NCBI RefSeq assembly: GCF_902168435.1
Contig: NZ_LR656166.1
Coordinates: 186,001 to 250,000 of the forward strand
Length of the DNA: 64,000 nt
Source of the DNA: Bacillus marasmi
GTDB taxonomy: Bacteria; Bacillota; Bacilli; Bacillales; Cytobacillaceae
Direction: 5' to 3'
The position numbers and the translations under genes were made by a program. Within the stretch, counting starts at the first letter, position 1; the number at the start of each line of letters is the position of its first letter. Below, one piece after another: positions 41,737 to 51,343 of this stretch. The notes under the pieces were generated by a model. It was not told the origin of the DNA and searched no databases. It was given only the letters and a program-made list of their open reading frames with translations.

Positions 41737-43581
41737 ATGAGTGGAAAAGGCTATAATTTTAAGAAAAAAATGAATATTAATAAACAAAAGTCTATTTATA
41801 AAACAAAGAGACTTATGAAAGCATATTTGATTTCTAGTATGCTACTTTTGCCAATGGCAAACGTTGTTGGGGCTGAATCAGTGACTACCCCTGGTCAAAT
41901 GTTAATTAATCCTACTATTGAAGTACAAGCAGTTAGTGCACAAAGTATAGCTGAGGTGCAGCTATTAACAGATGTCTCGTTGAATGCTACACTGACTGAA
42001 GCAGTAGATTATTACAATCTTCTATTAGATATGGATGGTAAAGGCTTGGCAGATGCTGAACTGTTAACTCCAGATCGTGTAGTTGCATTTTATGCACCAG
42101 AATTAGCAGGGAAATTTGTTGATGAGGAAATACTAGCTGATGTTAGTGTAGATATCCTACCAGTTACAGTGAATGATTTACCTACACTAAAAGGTGCGCT
42201 TGATCCTTTAATGATAACTGTTAATGTAACTTTAACTACTTTATTAGATCGATTAGCATGGTTGGCTTCTAATCCACTACTTGGTGTTGAAGGGTTAGAG
42301 GAATTAGAGTCTGCAATTGATGCGTTAAACAATGTAGACAGTGCTTTAGTTGATTTACTAGATTATCAAGATCAAGTAGTTGTAACAATAAACCCAGATG
42401 GAACACTCGTTGTTGACTTTGGTGATGGTTTAGGTAATCATGTTGAAACTTTAGTAAATGATGTTGTTGTGGATCTATTAACTGATTTAACAGTTGCAAT
42501 TAATGGATTAAAGATTACCGGTTATACAGGACCATTACTTAATCAGATTCTTGACCCAGTAAAAGCATTATTAACTCAAGTTCAACCTGTAATTACTGGA
42601 TTAACTGATGGTACTATTGACCTAACGAATGATCTAGCTGGTGCCCAAGTAATTGGTCACACAGATGTAACGCTAAATGCAAAAGTTGCTAAGCCTGCTG
42701 AAATTGATGGGGACGTTACAATTAAAGCTGTAGGAGTTAGTACTACTGCAATAGATGCTGCTTTATTTACAGACGCTACTGGTTCAGATACTGTGACATT
42801 TGATGAGGATACAGATGCCGACGCGGATGCCGACGCGGATGCAGATGCTGACGCCGATGCGGATGCAGACGCGGATGCGGATGCGGATGCAGATGCTGAC
42901 GCCGATGCAGATGCAGACGCCGATGCAGATGCAGACGCCGATGCGGATGCTGACGCCGATGCAGATGCAGACGCGGATGCGGATGCTGACGCGGATGCGG
43001 ATGCCGACGCGGATGCGGATGCCGACGCGGATGCGGATGCCGACGCGGATGCGGATGCGGATGCTGACGCGGATGCCGATGCAGATGCAGACGCGGATGC
43101 GGATGCGGATGCTGACGCCGACGCGGATGCTGACGCCGATGCCGACGCTGATGCAGATGCGGATGCTGACGCGGATGCAGATGCAGACGCCGATGCAGAT
43201 GCAGACGCCGATGCAGATGCAGACGCCGATGCAGATGCCGACGCGGATGCAGATGCCGACGCGGATGCGGATGCAGATGCCGATGCAGATGCAGACGCCG
43301 ACGCTGACGCCGATGCAGATGCAGACGCCGATGCTGATGCGGATGCTGATGCGGATGCTGACGCCGACGCCGACGCGGATGCTGACGCCGATGCGGATGC
43401 CGATGCAGACGATGACAAAGCTCCAAATACAAATACAAACACAAACACAAACACAAACACTAAAACAACAGGAAATTTACCAAATACTGCTTCATCAATG
43501 TGGAATACTGGTTTACTTGGGTTGAGTGCAGTACTTGCTGGACTAGCTGCAAGAATGTTTGGTAGAAGAAAACAGTCATAA
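41737..43581 (+). CDS. Cell-wall-anchored surface protein with Asp-Ala repeat and LPNTA sorting signal
   Basis: A 614-residue surface protein. A basic N-terminus of about 30 residues leads to the signal peptide '[22 protein letters not shown]'. A roughly 300-residue Val/Leu/Asp-rich region follows. Then 99 uninterrupted Asp-Ala dipeptides run from 42814 to 43407. 'TNTNTNTNTNT' spacers lead to 'NLPNTAS', a hydrophobic span and a 'GRRKQS' tail. LPNTA is the signal recognised by class D sortase (SrtC of B. anthracis); no sortase is in the window. Codons for Asp and Ala alternate widely (GAT/GAC, GCA/GCC/GCG/GCT), so the repeat is kept at protein level. A long flexible acidic stalk is likely. ATG 41737 follows GGAGG. 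Confidence 0.9.
   Translation: MSGKGYNFKKKMNINKQKSIYKTKRLMKAYLISSMLLLPMANVVGAESVTTPGQMLINPTIEVQAVSAQSIAEVQLLTDVSLNATLTEAVDYYNLLLDMDGKGLADAELLTPDRVVAFYAPELAGKFVDEEILADVSVDILPVTVNDLPTLKGALDPLMITVNVTLTTLLDRLAWLASNPLLGVEGLEELESAIDALNNVDSALVDLLDYQDQVVVTINPDGTLVVDFGDGLGNHVETLVNDVVVDLLTDLTVAINGLKITGYTGPLLNQILDPVKALLTQVQPVITGLTDGTIDLTNDLAGAQVIGHTDVTLNAKVAKPAEIDGDVTIKAVGVSTTAIDAALFTDATGSDTVTFDEDTDADADADADADADADADADADADADADADADADADADADADADADADADADADADADADADADADADADADADADADADADADADADADADADADADADADADADADADADADADADADADADADADADADADADADADADADADADADADADADADADADADADADADADADADADADADADADADADADADADADADDDKAPNTNTNTNTNTNTKTTGNLPNTASSMWNTGLLGLSAVLAGLAARMFGRRKQS
42814..43407 (+). repeat. Asp-Ala coding repeat (99 units of GAY GCN)
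   Basis: 594 bases of six-base units without interruption, inside the surface protein gene. Higher-order units of 12 and 18 bases recur. Three forward frames and the reverse strand are largely open across it because no stop fits the pattern. Confidence 0.95.
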
Positions 43582-43592
43582 TTTTATAGATT

Positions 43593-43631
43593 GAAGGGAC
43601 AAGTGGTAAGTTTCTCACTTGTCCCTTCATT
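43593..43631 (+). terminator. Terminator after the Asp-Ala protein
   Basis: GAAGGGACAAGTG pairs perfectly with CACTTGTCCCTTC, 10-base loop, weak T tract. Confidence 0.8.
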
Positions 43632-43656
43632 ATTCAATAAATGGTGGTGACAGAAT

Positions 43657-45318
43657 GTGTTAGCAACTAGGACAAACACTATAGATATTTTATTAGAACA
43701 AATCTACAACTATATTAAATCAACAAAGCAATATGAAGAGCTAAAACCGAAAAGTGAATGCGTCTTGTTCCTTTCTGTTGGATATAAAAACCAGCGTGCT
43801 GATGTAATTAATGTAAAGCACCATAATTTTGAATTTGCTTGGAAAGTATTGATGAAGCATGCTAAGAAATATTTTAAAAATAGTAAAAATATAACTTGTA
43901 TAAAAGTAGACTGGGTGACAGATTACGAAAAACTTTCGGTAATCGATTTTATAAACATGATGACCGAAACGAGAAAGAACTACTTTAGAATAGGAATTAG
44001 CTTTGATTCCTCATTTACCTACGCATTTCTCGAACAAGAAATAAATGGAAATGCAATAATCCAAATTGATCCGAAAACGAAAAGAGGATATTTAAATGAG
44101 ATCAATATCCAAAACTACATCCAAAACCACCGAAAAGAATTAGCTAAAATTAATTTTAATAAAGTAAAAAATGTTATTACTTTTAATACACAAGGGTTTT
44201 ACTGCGACAAACATGGTTGCTATTCGTTAAAAATCTCAGAAAAGGACCATGGAAGGCGAGATACTTCGTTAGATGCTAAGGAAGTTAAGACACTGATTCA
44301 AAGTGGTCAAAGACGCCTAAAACAATTATGCAAACCTAATGGTCAATTTATCTATGGCTACTTTTCATGCTTTGATAAAGAAATTAACTTTTATAATATG
44401 TTAAGACATGCCAGTACACTTTACGCTATGACAGAAACTTATGAGCTTTTTCCTGATACCGAACTAAAAGAAAGTATTGAACGAGGTTTACGTTACTTAT
44501 TATCAGATAGAATTTATTATGAAGATCAAAAGGCATATGTAATAGATGATGGAAATGAAAATTCGCAAGAAATCAAACTTGGTGCCAACGCAGCTGCCAT
44601 TCTTGCTTTAACAAAATATATCGAAGTAATTGATCGAAATAATAATCAATTTTTGTCTGCTGCACAAGCGTTGGCAAATGGGATTGTAGATCTTCAACAA
44701 GAGAATGGGAACTTTATCCATGTACTGGAGTATCCTTCTTTACAAATTAAAGAAGCATTTAGAATTGTATATTATGATGGTGAAGCTGCATTTGCACTCA
44801 TGAGGCTTTACAATCTTGATAGTGATATGAAATGGATTTCCTGTGTAAAAAAAGCGTTTGAATATTTTATTGAAAAGGATTATTGGAAATATCATGACCA
44901 TTGGCTAAGTTACTGTACAAATGAATTAATAAAATTTGAACCAAAAAGACAATACTTTGAATTTGGATTAAAAAATACGGAGGATAAATTAGATTTTATT
45001 TATGATCGGATTACAACATATCCTACCTTTCTTGAGCTAACAATGGCTACGTTTCAAATGATTGAACGGTTAAAGCAAACTGAGTTTAGCTCAATCCTTG
45101 AGTCGTTTGATGAAGAAAAATTGTTGAAAACCATTCATAAACGGGCTGAATATCAGCGGAATGGCTTTTTTTACCCAGAACTAGCAATGTATTTTAAGAA
45201 CCCAGAGCGAATTGATGGCGGATTCTTTATAAGACATCATTCATTCCGGATGAGAATTGATGATATTGAGCATTATTTATCTGGATATTGTACGTATTAT
45301 AAACGTTTCTTTGTGTAA
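43657..45318 (+). CDS. Protein of unknown function with predicted alpha-toroid domain
   Basis: A 553-residue soluble protein, GTG start after GGTGGTG. Residues 1-200 form an alpha/beta region without a motif I recognise. From about 215 the sequence becomes helix-rich with features of (alpha/alpha)6 barrels used by glycosidases and related enzymes: 'NGQFIYGYFSCFDKEINFYNMLRHASTLYAMTETYEL', 'GANAAAILALTKYIEV', 'YYDGEAAFALMRLYNL' and 'HDHWLSYCTNELIKF'. It ends with 'GGFFIRHHSFRMRIDDIEHYLSGYCTYYK', a strongly conserved-looking His/Asp-rich tail. No signal peptide. A terminator separates it from the surface protein gene, so joint function is only suggested by position. Confidence 0.72.
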   Translation: MLATRTNTIDILLEQIYNYIKSTKQYEELKPKSECVLFLSVGYKNQRADVINVKHHNFEFAWKVLMKHAKKYFKNSKNITCIKVDWVTDYEKLSVIDFINMMTETRKNYFRIGISFDSSFTYAFLEQEINGNAIIQIDPKTKRGYLNEINIQNYIQNHRKELAKINFNKVKNVITFNTQGFYCDKHGCYSLKISEKDHGRRDTSLDAKEVKTLIQSGQRRLKQLCKPNGQFIYGYFSCFDKEINFYNMLRHASTLYAMTETYELFPDTELKESIERGLRYLLSDRIYYEDQKAYVIDDGNENSQEIKLGANAAAILALTKYIEVIDRNNNQFLSAAQALANGIVDLQQENGNFIHVLEYPSLQIKEAFRIVYYDGEAAFALMRLYNLDSDMKWISCVKKAFEYFIEKDYWKYHDHWLSYCTNELIKFEPKRQYFEFGLKNTEDKLDFIYDRITTYPTFLELTMATFQMIERLKQTEFSSILESFDEEKLLKTIHKRAEYQRNGFFYPELAMYFKNPERIDGGFFIRHHSFRMRIDDIEHYLSGYCTYYKRFFV

Positions 45319-45357
45319 TCTGCGAATATAATACAATTATTCAAATACTTGACGAGA

Positions 45358-45391
45358 AACACCTATCGGCACAAAGTCGGTAGGTGTTTTT
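45358..45391 (+). terminator. Terminator after the alpha-toroid gene
   Basis: AACACCTATCGG pairs with TCGGTAGGTGTT (G-U included), then TTT. Confidence 0.75.
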
Positions 45392-45410
45392 GCGATTGCC
45401 ACTTGATCTT

Positions 45411-45458
45411 GTGAAACAATCCCTGTGAAACAAGAAAATTCGGGCGGTGACAGGCACC
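45411..45458. repeat. REP-like intergenic element, copy 3
   Basis: GTGAAACA, then TGTGAAACAAGAAAATTCGGG, given in two parts, ending GGTGACAGGCACC. The end block is inverted relative to copy 1. Confidence 0.85.
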
Positions 45459-45528
45459 ATATGCCTTTCCGTTTTTTTCCTTTTTGAATAGTTTGTTATG
45501 GACAGATTATTTTAGAAGGGGAATGATG

Positions 45529-46383
45529 ATGATGAGTGATAATAACGGTATGCAGCCAAGTAAGCTATGTGAGGAGTTTGCTAGAATATTAGACGCAACA
45601 CCCGCAGTAATTAATGGTGTTTGCACGGCGACGCGATCTCGGACAAACCTCCGCCCAACAGTATTGGGACGTAGAGCAGAATCCTTCATGTTTATTCCAC
45701 AGGCCTTTTCGTTTGAAAATGTGGACAGGGATGGACGGGCTCTTTGTTTAGGAGAAACCGTAATACTTCAAGAGGAAATCAATCCATTTATCTCGATTTT
45801 AAGAGAAAATAGAATTCTTGTTACTGCAGTCCACAACCATTGGTTATTTGATGACCCTCGTCTTATGTATATTCATTTTGAGACGATTGCGAATCCACTT
45901 GAATTTGCACGAAGAGTAAGAGAAGCGCTTAATGTATTAACTGATAAGACTATTGGCGATTCACGTAGGGATAATCGTTCTGAAAATAGTAATGCGGAAA
46001 GACTATGTGATAGGTTTCAAAGAATACTAGGTGGAAGCCATACGTTTGAAAATGGAGCTTGTATGGTTATGCGAGCAAGAAATGATATTCGTCCACGAAT
46101 TCTAGGTGAACGAGCAAGATCGTTCCTTCTCATTCCGCAAATGTTTGCTTTCGAATCTTTATCTTCAGACGGTAGAGCTCTATGTAGTGGAGAGTCGGTT
46201 CTGCTAGAAGAAGAGTTTAATCCTTTAGCCAGCGAGCTACGGGAACGTAATATCATTATTACGGCTTTCCATAATCATTGGCTTTTCGATGACCCTAAGC
46301 TCATGTATATTCATTTTGTGAAAATAGATAATCCAATACAATTTGCGAGGGATGTCAGAGATTCGTTTGAGGTAATCGAATAA
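45529..46383 (+). CDS. Protein with two DUF1259 domains
   Basis: A 284-residue protein made of two copies of one domain, about residues 10-135 and 160-284. Each has 'LRPTVLGRRAESFMFIPQAFSFENVDRDGRALCLGETVILQEEINPF' or its equivalent and ends 'TAVHNHWLFDDPRLMYIHFE' / 'TAFHNHWLFDDPKLMYIHFV', which is the DUF1259 (LpqO-like) signature. The HNHW motif could bind metal. Function unknown. Several tandem ATG codons follow AGAAGGGG; 45529 has the best spacing. Confidence 0.87.
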   Translation: MMSDNNGMQPSKLCEEFARILDATPAVINGVCTATRSRTNLRPTVLGRRAESFMFIPQAFSFENVDRDGRALCLGETVILQEEINPFISILRENRILVTAVHNHWLFDDPRLMYIHFETIANPLEFARRVREALNVLTDKTIGDSRRDNRSENSNAERLCDRFQRILGGSHTFENGACMVMRARNDIRPRILGERARSFLLIPQMFAFESLSSDGRALCSGESVLLEEEFNPLASELRERNIIITAFHNHWLFDDPKLMYIHFVKIDNPIQFARDVRDSFEVIE

Positions 46384-46428
46384 TGAAAAATTCCCCAAAA
46401 TTGTAATATTCAAAAAAGAATCCCTATT

Positions 46429-46462
46429 TAGGAGCGTAGGAAATAATATCCTCGCTCCTATT
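46429..46462 (+). terminator. Hairpin after the DUF1259 gene
   Basis: TAGGAGCGTAGGA pairs with TCCTCGCTCCTA with one bulge; little T tract. Confidence 0.6.
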
Positions 46463-46467
46463 ATACA

Positions 46468-46496
46468 TGGTATTTTTTCAAAAATTGGTAATACTA
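46468..46496 (+). promoter_or_regulatory. Possible sigma-G promoter of the germination operon
   Basis: TGGTAT (46468-46473), 16-base spacer, AATACTA (46490-46496). This approximates the sigma-G consensus (TGnATA, CATACTA), as expected for a receptor made in the forespore. Assigned partly on function. Confidence 0.4.
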
Positions 46497-46527
46497 CCCT
46501 TAATAATCTAACCGTGGGTGAGTATGT

Positions 46528-48072
46528 ATGCGTATTAACAGAAAATCTATAAGGCTCAAAAAGAAAAAAGCTGAAAATGAGAAAGTACAGAATACTACGC
46601 CTACTCTAGAAAAAATTCTGGAATCCAATTTAGAGTTAATCAAGCAAATCTTTAACAATGATGAAACAATTAGAATTCGCAAGTTTCAAAATAAATTTTT
46701 TCCTAGTGCAAACTTTTGTGTGATTTATATTGATGGGATGGTTAATACAGAATTAGTGAATGAAAATATTATCCAACCAATTATGAAGAATAATTTAACT
46801 GAGGAGATTTCAACAAGGCATCTTCTCGAAGAATTAGAAAGTAAAATCATCGTCTCAAATCGCATCGAAAAAACTCAGGAAATAAATAAAATCGTCAGTT
46901 CAATTATCAGTGGAGATACTGTGTTCTTAATAGATGGCTATGATGTGTCCTTAATGATTGAATCTAAGGGCTGGGTAACTAGAGCGATAACCGAGCCTGA
47001 ATCAGGTAAGGTTGTACGTGGACCCCGAGAAGGATTTACGGAATCAATCATTGTCAATCTTAGCTTGATTAGAAGAAAAATAAATAATCCAGACTTAAAG
47101 TTTAAGTTTAAAGAGATTGGCGAACGGACACGAACCAAAACGTGTGTTTGCTATATCGAGGGTTTAGCACTAAAGGAAGTGATTAGTGAACTTGAAAGGC
47201 GACTAGATGAGATAAACATTGACGGGATTCTTGATTCTGGTTATATACAAGAGTTAATTGAAGATGCACCGTTGTCATTGTTTGAAACAGTAGGATATAG
47301 TGAAAGACCAGATGTCATTGCGGCAAAATTACTGGAGGGAAGGGTCGCGCTAGTTGTCGATGGGAGTCCCTTTGTGTTGACAGTACCATATGTTCTCATT
47401 GAAGGGTGGCAAGCGAACGAAGATTATTATAGTAAGTTTATTTTTGCTTCATTTTATCGGCTATTAAGAACGGTTAGTGTTTTTATAGCATTAGGGTTAC
47501 CGGCAATTTATCTGTCATTGTCCTGTTTTCATCAAGAAATGCTCCCAACAAGATTGTTACTTAGTATGTCTGCATCTCGTCAAGGCGTCCCCTTTCCAAC
47601 CGTTATCACTTTAATCGGCATGCTTTTAGTATTTGATGTTATTCGTGAAGCGGGAATTAGAATGCCTGCTCCGATTGGTCAAGCAGTAAATATAGTCGGG
47701 ACATTAGTGTTAGGGCAAGCAGCGGTTGAAGCAAAATTAGTAAGTGCACCCGTGGTTATTGTTACGGCTATATCTGGAATGATGACTTTATTAAGCCCTA
47801 CTACGATAGGCATGGTCATCTTAGTCCGCTATTTTTTAATCTTACTATCCGCCTTTTTGGGTATTTATGGATATATTTTTGGGATGATATTAAGTGTACT
47901 ACATATGTTAAACATCCGGTCGTTTGGTGTCCCTTATATGTTAGGTATTACCTCAGTGAAAAATCATAATGGACAGGACATATGGATTCGATCTCCGTGG
48001 TGGTCGATGACCTTGCGACCAAAACTAATTGGTGCTAAGAACTTGGTAAGACAAACCCGAAATAAGGGGTAG
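46528..48072 (+). CDS. Spore germination protein, GerA family (A subunit of germinant receptor)
   Basis: A 514-residue receptor subunit. Two soluble N-terminal subdomains (about residues 40-310) are followed by a membrane part of five or so spans. 'FFPSANFCVIYIDGMVNTELVNENIIQPIM', 'GDTVFLIDGYD', 'EPESGKVVRGPREGFTESIIVNLSLIRRKI' and 'YSERPDVIAAKLLEGRVALVVDGSPFVLTVPYV' are the standard GerA_family blocks. With GerB and GerC it forms the nutrient receptor in the spore inner membrane that starts germination. First gene of a four-gene operon. Germinant specificity cannot be read from the sequence. Confidence 0.95.
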   Translation: MRINRKSIRLKKKKAENEKVQNTTPTLEKILESNLELIKQIFNNDETIRIRKFQNKFFPSANFCVIYIDGMVNTELVNENIIQPIMKNNLTEEISTRHLLEELESKIIVSNRIEKTQEINKIVSSIISGDTVFLIDGYDVSLMIESKGWVTRAITEPESGKVVRGPREGFTESIIVNLSLIRRKINNPDLKFKFKEIGERTRTKTCVCYIEGLALKEVISELERRLDEINIDGILDSGYIQELIEDAPLSLFETVGYSERPDVIAAKLLEGRVALVVDGSPFVLTVPYVLIEGWQANEDYYSKFIFASFYRLLRTVSVFIALGLPAIYLSLSCFHQEMLPTRLLLSMSASRQGVPFPTVITLIGMLLVFDVIREAGIRMPAPIGQAVNIVGTLVLGQAAVEAKLVSAPVVIVTAISGMMTLLSPTTIGMVILVRYFLILLSAFLGIYGYIFGMILSVLHMLNIRSFGVPYMLGITSVKNHNGQDIWIRSPWWSMTLRPKLIGAKNLVRQTRNKG

Positions 48073-48085
48073 GTATAGATAAGTT

Positions 48086-49228
48086 ATGAGACCTAGAAAT
48101 GAGTTTAGGCTATTGTTTGTCGTTGTATTATGCCTGTCTTTACTTACAGGGTGCTGGAATTATCGTGAAATTGAAGAAATGTTGATTGTTGGTGGAGTAG
48201 CCGTTGATAAAGGAAAAAACGGAGAATATCAAATAACTGTAGAAACTTTTCTAATCGAAGGTGGACAAGAAGCAAAAATAACTTCTAAGCAGTTTTCTAT
48301 GAATGGCAAGACTATTTTTGATGCGGTACGCAATGAAATCTCCATATCAGGAAAAAGACTTTATTGGAGTCATGCAAAGGTTGTAATTTTAAGCAAAGAG
48401 GTAGCTGAAGAAGGAATATTGAAGTTTCTCGACTGGTTTCAACGTGACTCAGAAACAAGGGCGGACCTTAAAATCTTGATTTCTAAGGAGAAGACTGCGA
48501 AGGAGATTCTTTCAGGTGAAAAGTCATTCTACGAAATTAAGACAATTGAACTTGAAGAAATGATCAATAACCAGGAATCCTTAGGTAAAACACCTGATAT
48601 TGAGATTTGGAAGATTATAAATGATATTGAGTCACCTGGAATTGCTGCAATATTGCCAGTAATATCCTTTAAAGGGAAAATTCCAATAATGCTGGGGACT
48701 GCAATGTTTAGAAAGGATAAGCTGATTGGTTTTCTCGATGGCCTTCAAACTCAAAATCTTCTTTTTATTAGAGATGAAATAAAAGGTGGATTACTCGTGG
48801 TGGGAAAAAACGATTCGTTATTACCAACTGCTGTATCAATGGAAATTTTTAAAAGCAAAACCAAAATCACACCGGTAATCAATAAGGATGATATTTCCTT
48901 CAAAATAAAAATAGAAACGACTATGGCAATTGATGAAATTGGTGGGGAAGAAAACTACACAGATTTTCAGCAAATAAAAAAGGTACAGAAGAGCGTGGAA
49001 GAAATGTTAAAGGAAAGAATTGAGAACTTTGTAGCAGAAGTACAAAGGGATTATGGGGTTGATGTGTTTGGATTTGGTTCCAAATTTAGAGATGAAAATC
49101 CACAGTTATGGAATGAAATAGGCGATGATTGGGAAAATCGATTTAAGGATTTGACAGTCGACGTATCGGCGAAAGTTCACATAAAAGGAAGCGGAATGAT
49201 GTCAGAATCATTAAAAATGGGAGATTAA
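48086..49228 (+). CDS. Ger(x)C family spore germination lipoprotein (C subunit)
   Basis: A 380-residue lipoprotein with signal peptide and lipobox 'LLTGCWNYREIEEM' (Cys about residue 23), the C-subunit hallmark. 'GGVAVDKGKNGEYQITVETFLIEGG' and 'DAVRNEISISGKRLYWSHAKVVILSKEVAEEGILKFLDWFQRDSETRADLKILIS' match GerAC/GerKC domains 1 and 2. Domain 3 follows with the conserved 'FVAEVQRDYGVDVFGFGSKFR'. Thirteen bases after the A subunit. It is anchored on the outer face of the spore inner membrane. Confidence 0.95.
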   Translation: MRPRNEFRLLFVVVLCLSLLTGCWNYREIEEMLIVGGVAVDKGKNGEYQITVETFLIEGGQEAKITSKQFSMNGKTIFDAVRNEISISGKRLYWSHAKVVILSKEVAEEGILKFLDWFQRDSETRADLKILISKEKTAKEILSGEKSFYEIKTIELEEMINNQESLGKTPDIEIWKIINDIESPGIAAILPVISFKGKIPIMLGTAMFRKDKLIGFLDGLQTQNLLFIRDEIKGGLLVVGKNDSLLPTAVSMEIFKSKTKITPVINKDDISFKIKIETTMAIDEIGGEENYTDFQQIKKVQKSVEEMLKERIENFVAEVQRDYGVDVFGFGSKFRDENPQLWNEIGDDWENRFKDLTVDVSAKVHIKGSGMMSESLKMGD

Positions 49229-49229
49229 T

Positions 49230-49439
49230 GTGATTATAATACCTTTGATATTTTATACTTTATTAGTTATTTATGAGTTTGTTCCATTATATAAACAAAA
49301 ACTTTGGCGGGATTTTTGGGTAAATCTTAGTCTCGGAATGATTTCATTCGCATTTGCCGTCGTGATAGCCCTAGGGGTAGATGTCCCAAGTCCAGCAATC
49401 CCAATTCAAAACATGATACTATCACTTCTTGGAAAGTAG
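49230..49439 (+). CDS. Small two-span germinant receptor subunit (D-type)
   Basis: A 69-residue membrane protein with two spans, about residues 1-15 and 35-62, joined by 'VPLYKQKLWRDFWVNLSLGM'. Small two-span proteins of this size are encoded inside many ger operons of Bacillus and have been called the D subunit; they tune receptor function. GTG start right after the GerC stop, with GGGAG in front. Easy to miss in automatic annotation. Confidence 0.82.
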   Translation: MIIIPLIFYTLLVIYEFVPLYKQKLWRDFWVNLSLGMISFAFAVVIALGVDVPSPAIPIQNMILSLLGK

Positions 49440-49446
49440 GTAAAAA

Positions 49447-50553
49447 ATGAGAAGGGAGCAAATAACTAATAAAGAGGCTATCTGTCTTCTAATCATATTT
49501 TATATGGGTAGTTCGTTCATTCTTGGCATTGGTGGGGCTGCGAAAAATGATGCTTGGATAAGCGGAATATTGGGGCTTTTATCATCTATACCAATTATCA
49601 TGGTTTACGCGAGGTTGTTGGCCCTTTTTCCAAAAAAGGGTTTATTTGATATTTTGGAATTGCTGTTTGGGAAAATATTAGGAAAAGTTATCTCCATATT
49701 TTATATATGGTACTCTTTTCACCTTGGGGCACTTGTAATTAGAAATTTTGGCGAATTTATTAATACTGCCGCTTTACCTGAAACCCCAATTTTTATTCCG
49801 ATGATTTGTTTAGGGATATTGAGTATTGTTGCAGTAAGATCAGGTATTGAAGTAATGGGAAGAATAAGTGCATATATTTTGCCAGTATTATTCTTTTTAC
49901 TATTTGCTATTCAAATTATGGGTATACCATCATGGAACTTTCACCATATTAAGCCCATACTTGGCAACGGCTGGCTTCCTGTACTCAAGGGTAGTTTTTC
50001 GACTTTTGCCTTTCCATTTGCTGAATCCGTTGTATTATTGGGTGCTTTTTTTTCATTAAAAACAAGCAAGGCGCCTTATAAAGTTTATTTTACCAGTACC
50101 ATCATCGCTGGACTTTTAATCATCATCATTACGATACGAAATATATTAATTTTAGGTGGTATTCTTCCGAAGCTATATTTCCCATCACATGTAGCTGTAA
50201 GTAGGATTAGCGTCGGTGAATTCTTGCAGCGAGTGGAAATATCTGTTGCGGTTGTATTAGTATTTGGTGTTTTTATAAAAAGCAGTATATGTCTGTATGT
50301 CACAAGCTTAGGCATCGCAAAATTATTTAACTTAGCTGAGTATCGTTCTATTGTAATTCAACTAGGACTAATTATGGTTTATTTCGCCTATACATTATAT
50401 GGGAATATATTTGAAATGAGGATTTGGGCATTTGAGGTTTATCCATATTATGCTTTTCCATTTCAGGTTATAGTCCCGTTGGTAATGCTACTCTTTGCAG
50501 AGGTGAAATGTAGGAGGGTAAATAAAAAGGACAGTCATTCGGTGGAAACATGA
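49447..50553 (+). CDS. Spore germination protein, GerB family (B subunit, APC-type permease)
   Basis: A 368-residue membrane protein with ten spans, a member of the amino acid-polyamine-cation superfamily. 'QITNKEAICLLIIFYMGSSFILGIGGAAKNDAWISGILGLLSSIPIIMVYARLLALFPKKGLFDILELLFGK' is typical of GerB proteins. It is the subunit that recognises the nutrient and sits in the inner spore membrane. It follows the small subunit by seven bases and ends the operon. A terminator lies at 50586. Confidence 0.94.
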   Translation: MRREQITNKEAICLLIIFYMGSSFILGIGGAAKNDAWISGILGLLSSIPIIMVYARLLALFPKKGLFDILELLFGKILGKVISIFYIWYSFHLGALVIRNFGEFINTAALPETPIFIPMICLGILSIVAVRSGIEVMGRISAYILPVLFFLLFAIQIMGIPSWNFHHIKPILGNGWLPVLKGSFSTFAFPFAESVVLLGAFFSLKTSKAPYKVYFTSTIIAGLLIIIITIRNILILGGILPKLYFPSHVAVSRISVGEFLQRVEISVAVVLVFGVFIKSSICLYVTSLGIAKLFNLAEYRSIVIQLGLIMVYFAYTLYGNIFEMRIWAFEVYPYYAFPFQVIVPLVMLLFAEVKCRRVNKKDSHSVET

Positions 50554-50585
50554 GGATATAACTTAAAATTCATTATATAATCAAT

Positions 50586-50615
50586 AGCACAACTATTTTA
50601 TAGTCGTGCTTTTTT
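50586..50615 (+). terminator. Terminator of the germination operon
   Basis: AGCACAACTATTTTATAGTCGTGCT forms a stem with one mismatch, followed by TTTTT. Confidence 0.85.
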
Positions 50616-50712
50616 GTAGCATATTTTAGAATAAAACACCGCACTTAATGACGGGAGTTTCAGTTTATGGGAGAATAGGGCATAACTAGAACAAAAAACA
50701 GGAGGAAATCTA

Positions 50713-51333
50713 TTGAAATATATCATTTTTGATTTTGACGGAACACTAGCTGACTCATATAATGTCCTAATGCATGCCTGGAACACAATCGCAGACCAAT
50801 ACAATTTTGAGCGGGTGCAAAAAGAAGATTTGATCACTGCCAGAAATTTATCAATCCAGGAAAGAGCGAAGAAGTATCGCTTTCCAATGCATAAAATGCC
50901 CATCGTCATTCCGAAAATTTACCGATATTTTAACGAACATATTGGCGAGGTTAAGCTATTCGATGGCATAAAAGAAATGCTGGATACACTATCTCAAAAA
51001 GGCTTTACCATTATCATTTTGTCATCAAATGCTAAAGAAAATATTGAGCTATTGCTTCAGCAAGAAAAGATTGAAAGTGTTTCGCAAGTGTTAACTTCAA
51101 GTAAAATCTTTGGGAAAGATACTGTGCTAAAGAAATTTATGAAGCAGCAGCAAGTGAGGCAAGAAGAAATCCTATATGTAGGAGATGAAGTTCGAGACAT
51201 TCTTGCCTGCAACAAGGTTGGTATACCATTTATGTGGGTGAGCTGGGGAATCGATGGAGAAGAATTGATAAAAAAGGAAAATCCCAAATACCTCGTCCAT
51301 ACACCAGAACAGTTAGTTGAAGTCTTAAGCTGA
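50713..51333 (+). CDS. HAD family hydrolase, subfamily IA
   Basis: A 206-residue phosphatase. Motif I 'IIFDFDGTLADSY' has both Asp residues, the cap is helical (residues 17-80), motif II is 'IIILSSNAKEN', motif III Lys is in 'IFGKDTVLKKFM', and motif IV 'ILYVGDEVRDILACNKVGI' has the Asp pair. The pattern resembles phosphoglycolate phosphatases and YkrA-type proteins; the substrate is unknown. The start is a TTG at 50713 after AGGAGG. Monocistronic, with REP-like copies on its downstream side. Confidence 0.88.
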   Translation: MKYIIFDFDGTLADSYNVLMHAWNTIADQYNFERVQKEDLITARNLSIQERAKKYRFPMHKMPIVIPKIYRYFNEHIGEVKLFDGIKEMLDTLSQKGFTIIILSSNAKENIELLLQQEKIESVSQVLTSSKIFGKDTVLKKFMKQQQVRQEEILYVGDEVRDILACNKVGIPFMWVSWGIDGEELIKKENPKYLVHTPEQLVEVLS

Positions 51334-51343
51334 ATCAACAACC

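Noticed and set aside
42657-43525. Open frames on both strands across the Asp-Ala region, up to 267 residues
   Set aside because: They are low-complexity shadows of the repeat; a six-base GAY-GCN unit has no stop in other frames. No ribosome-binding site.
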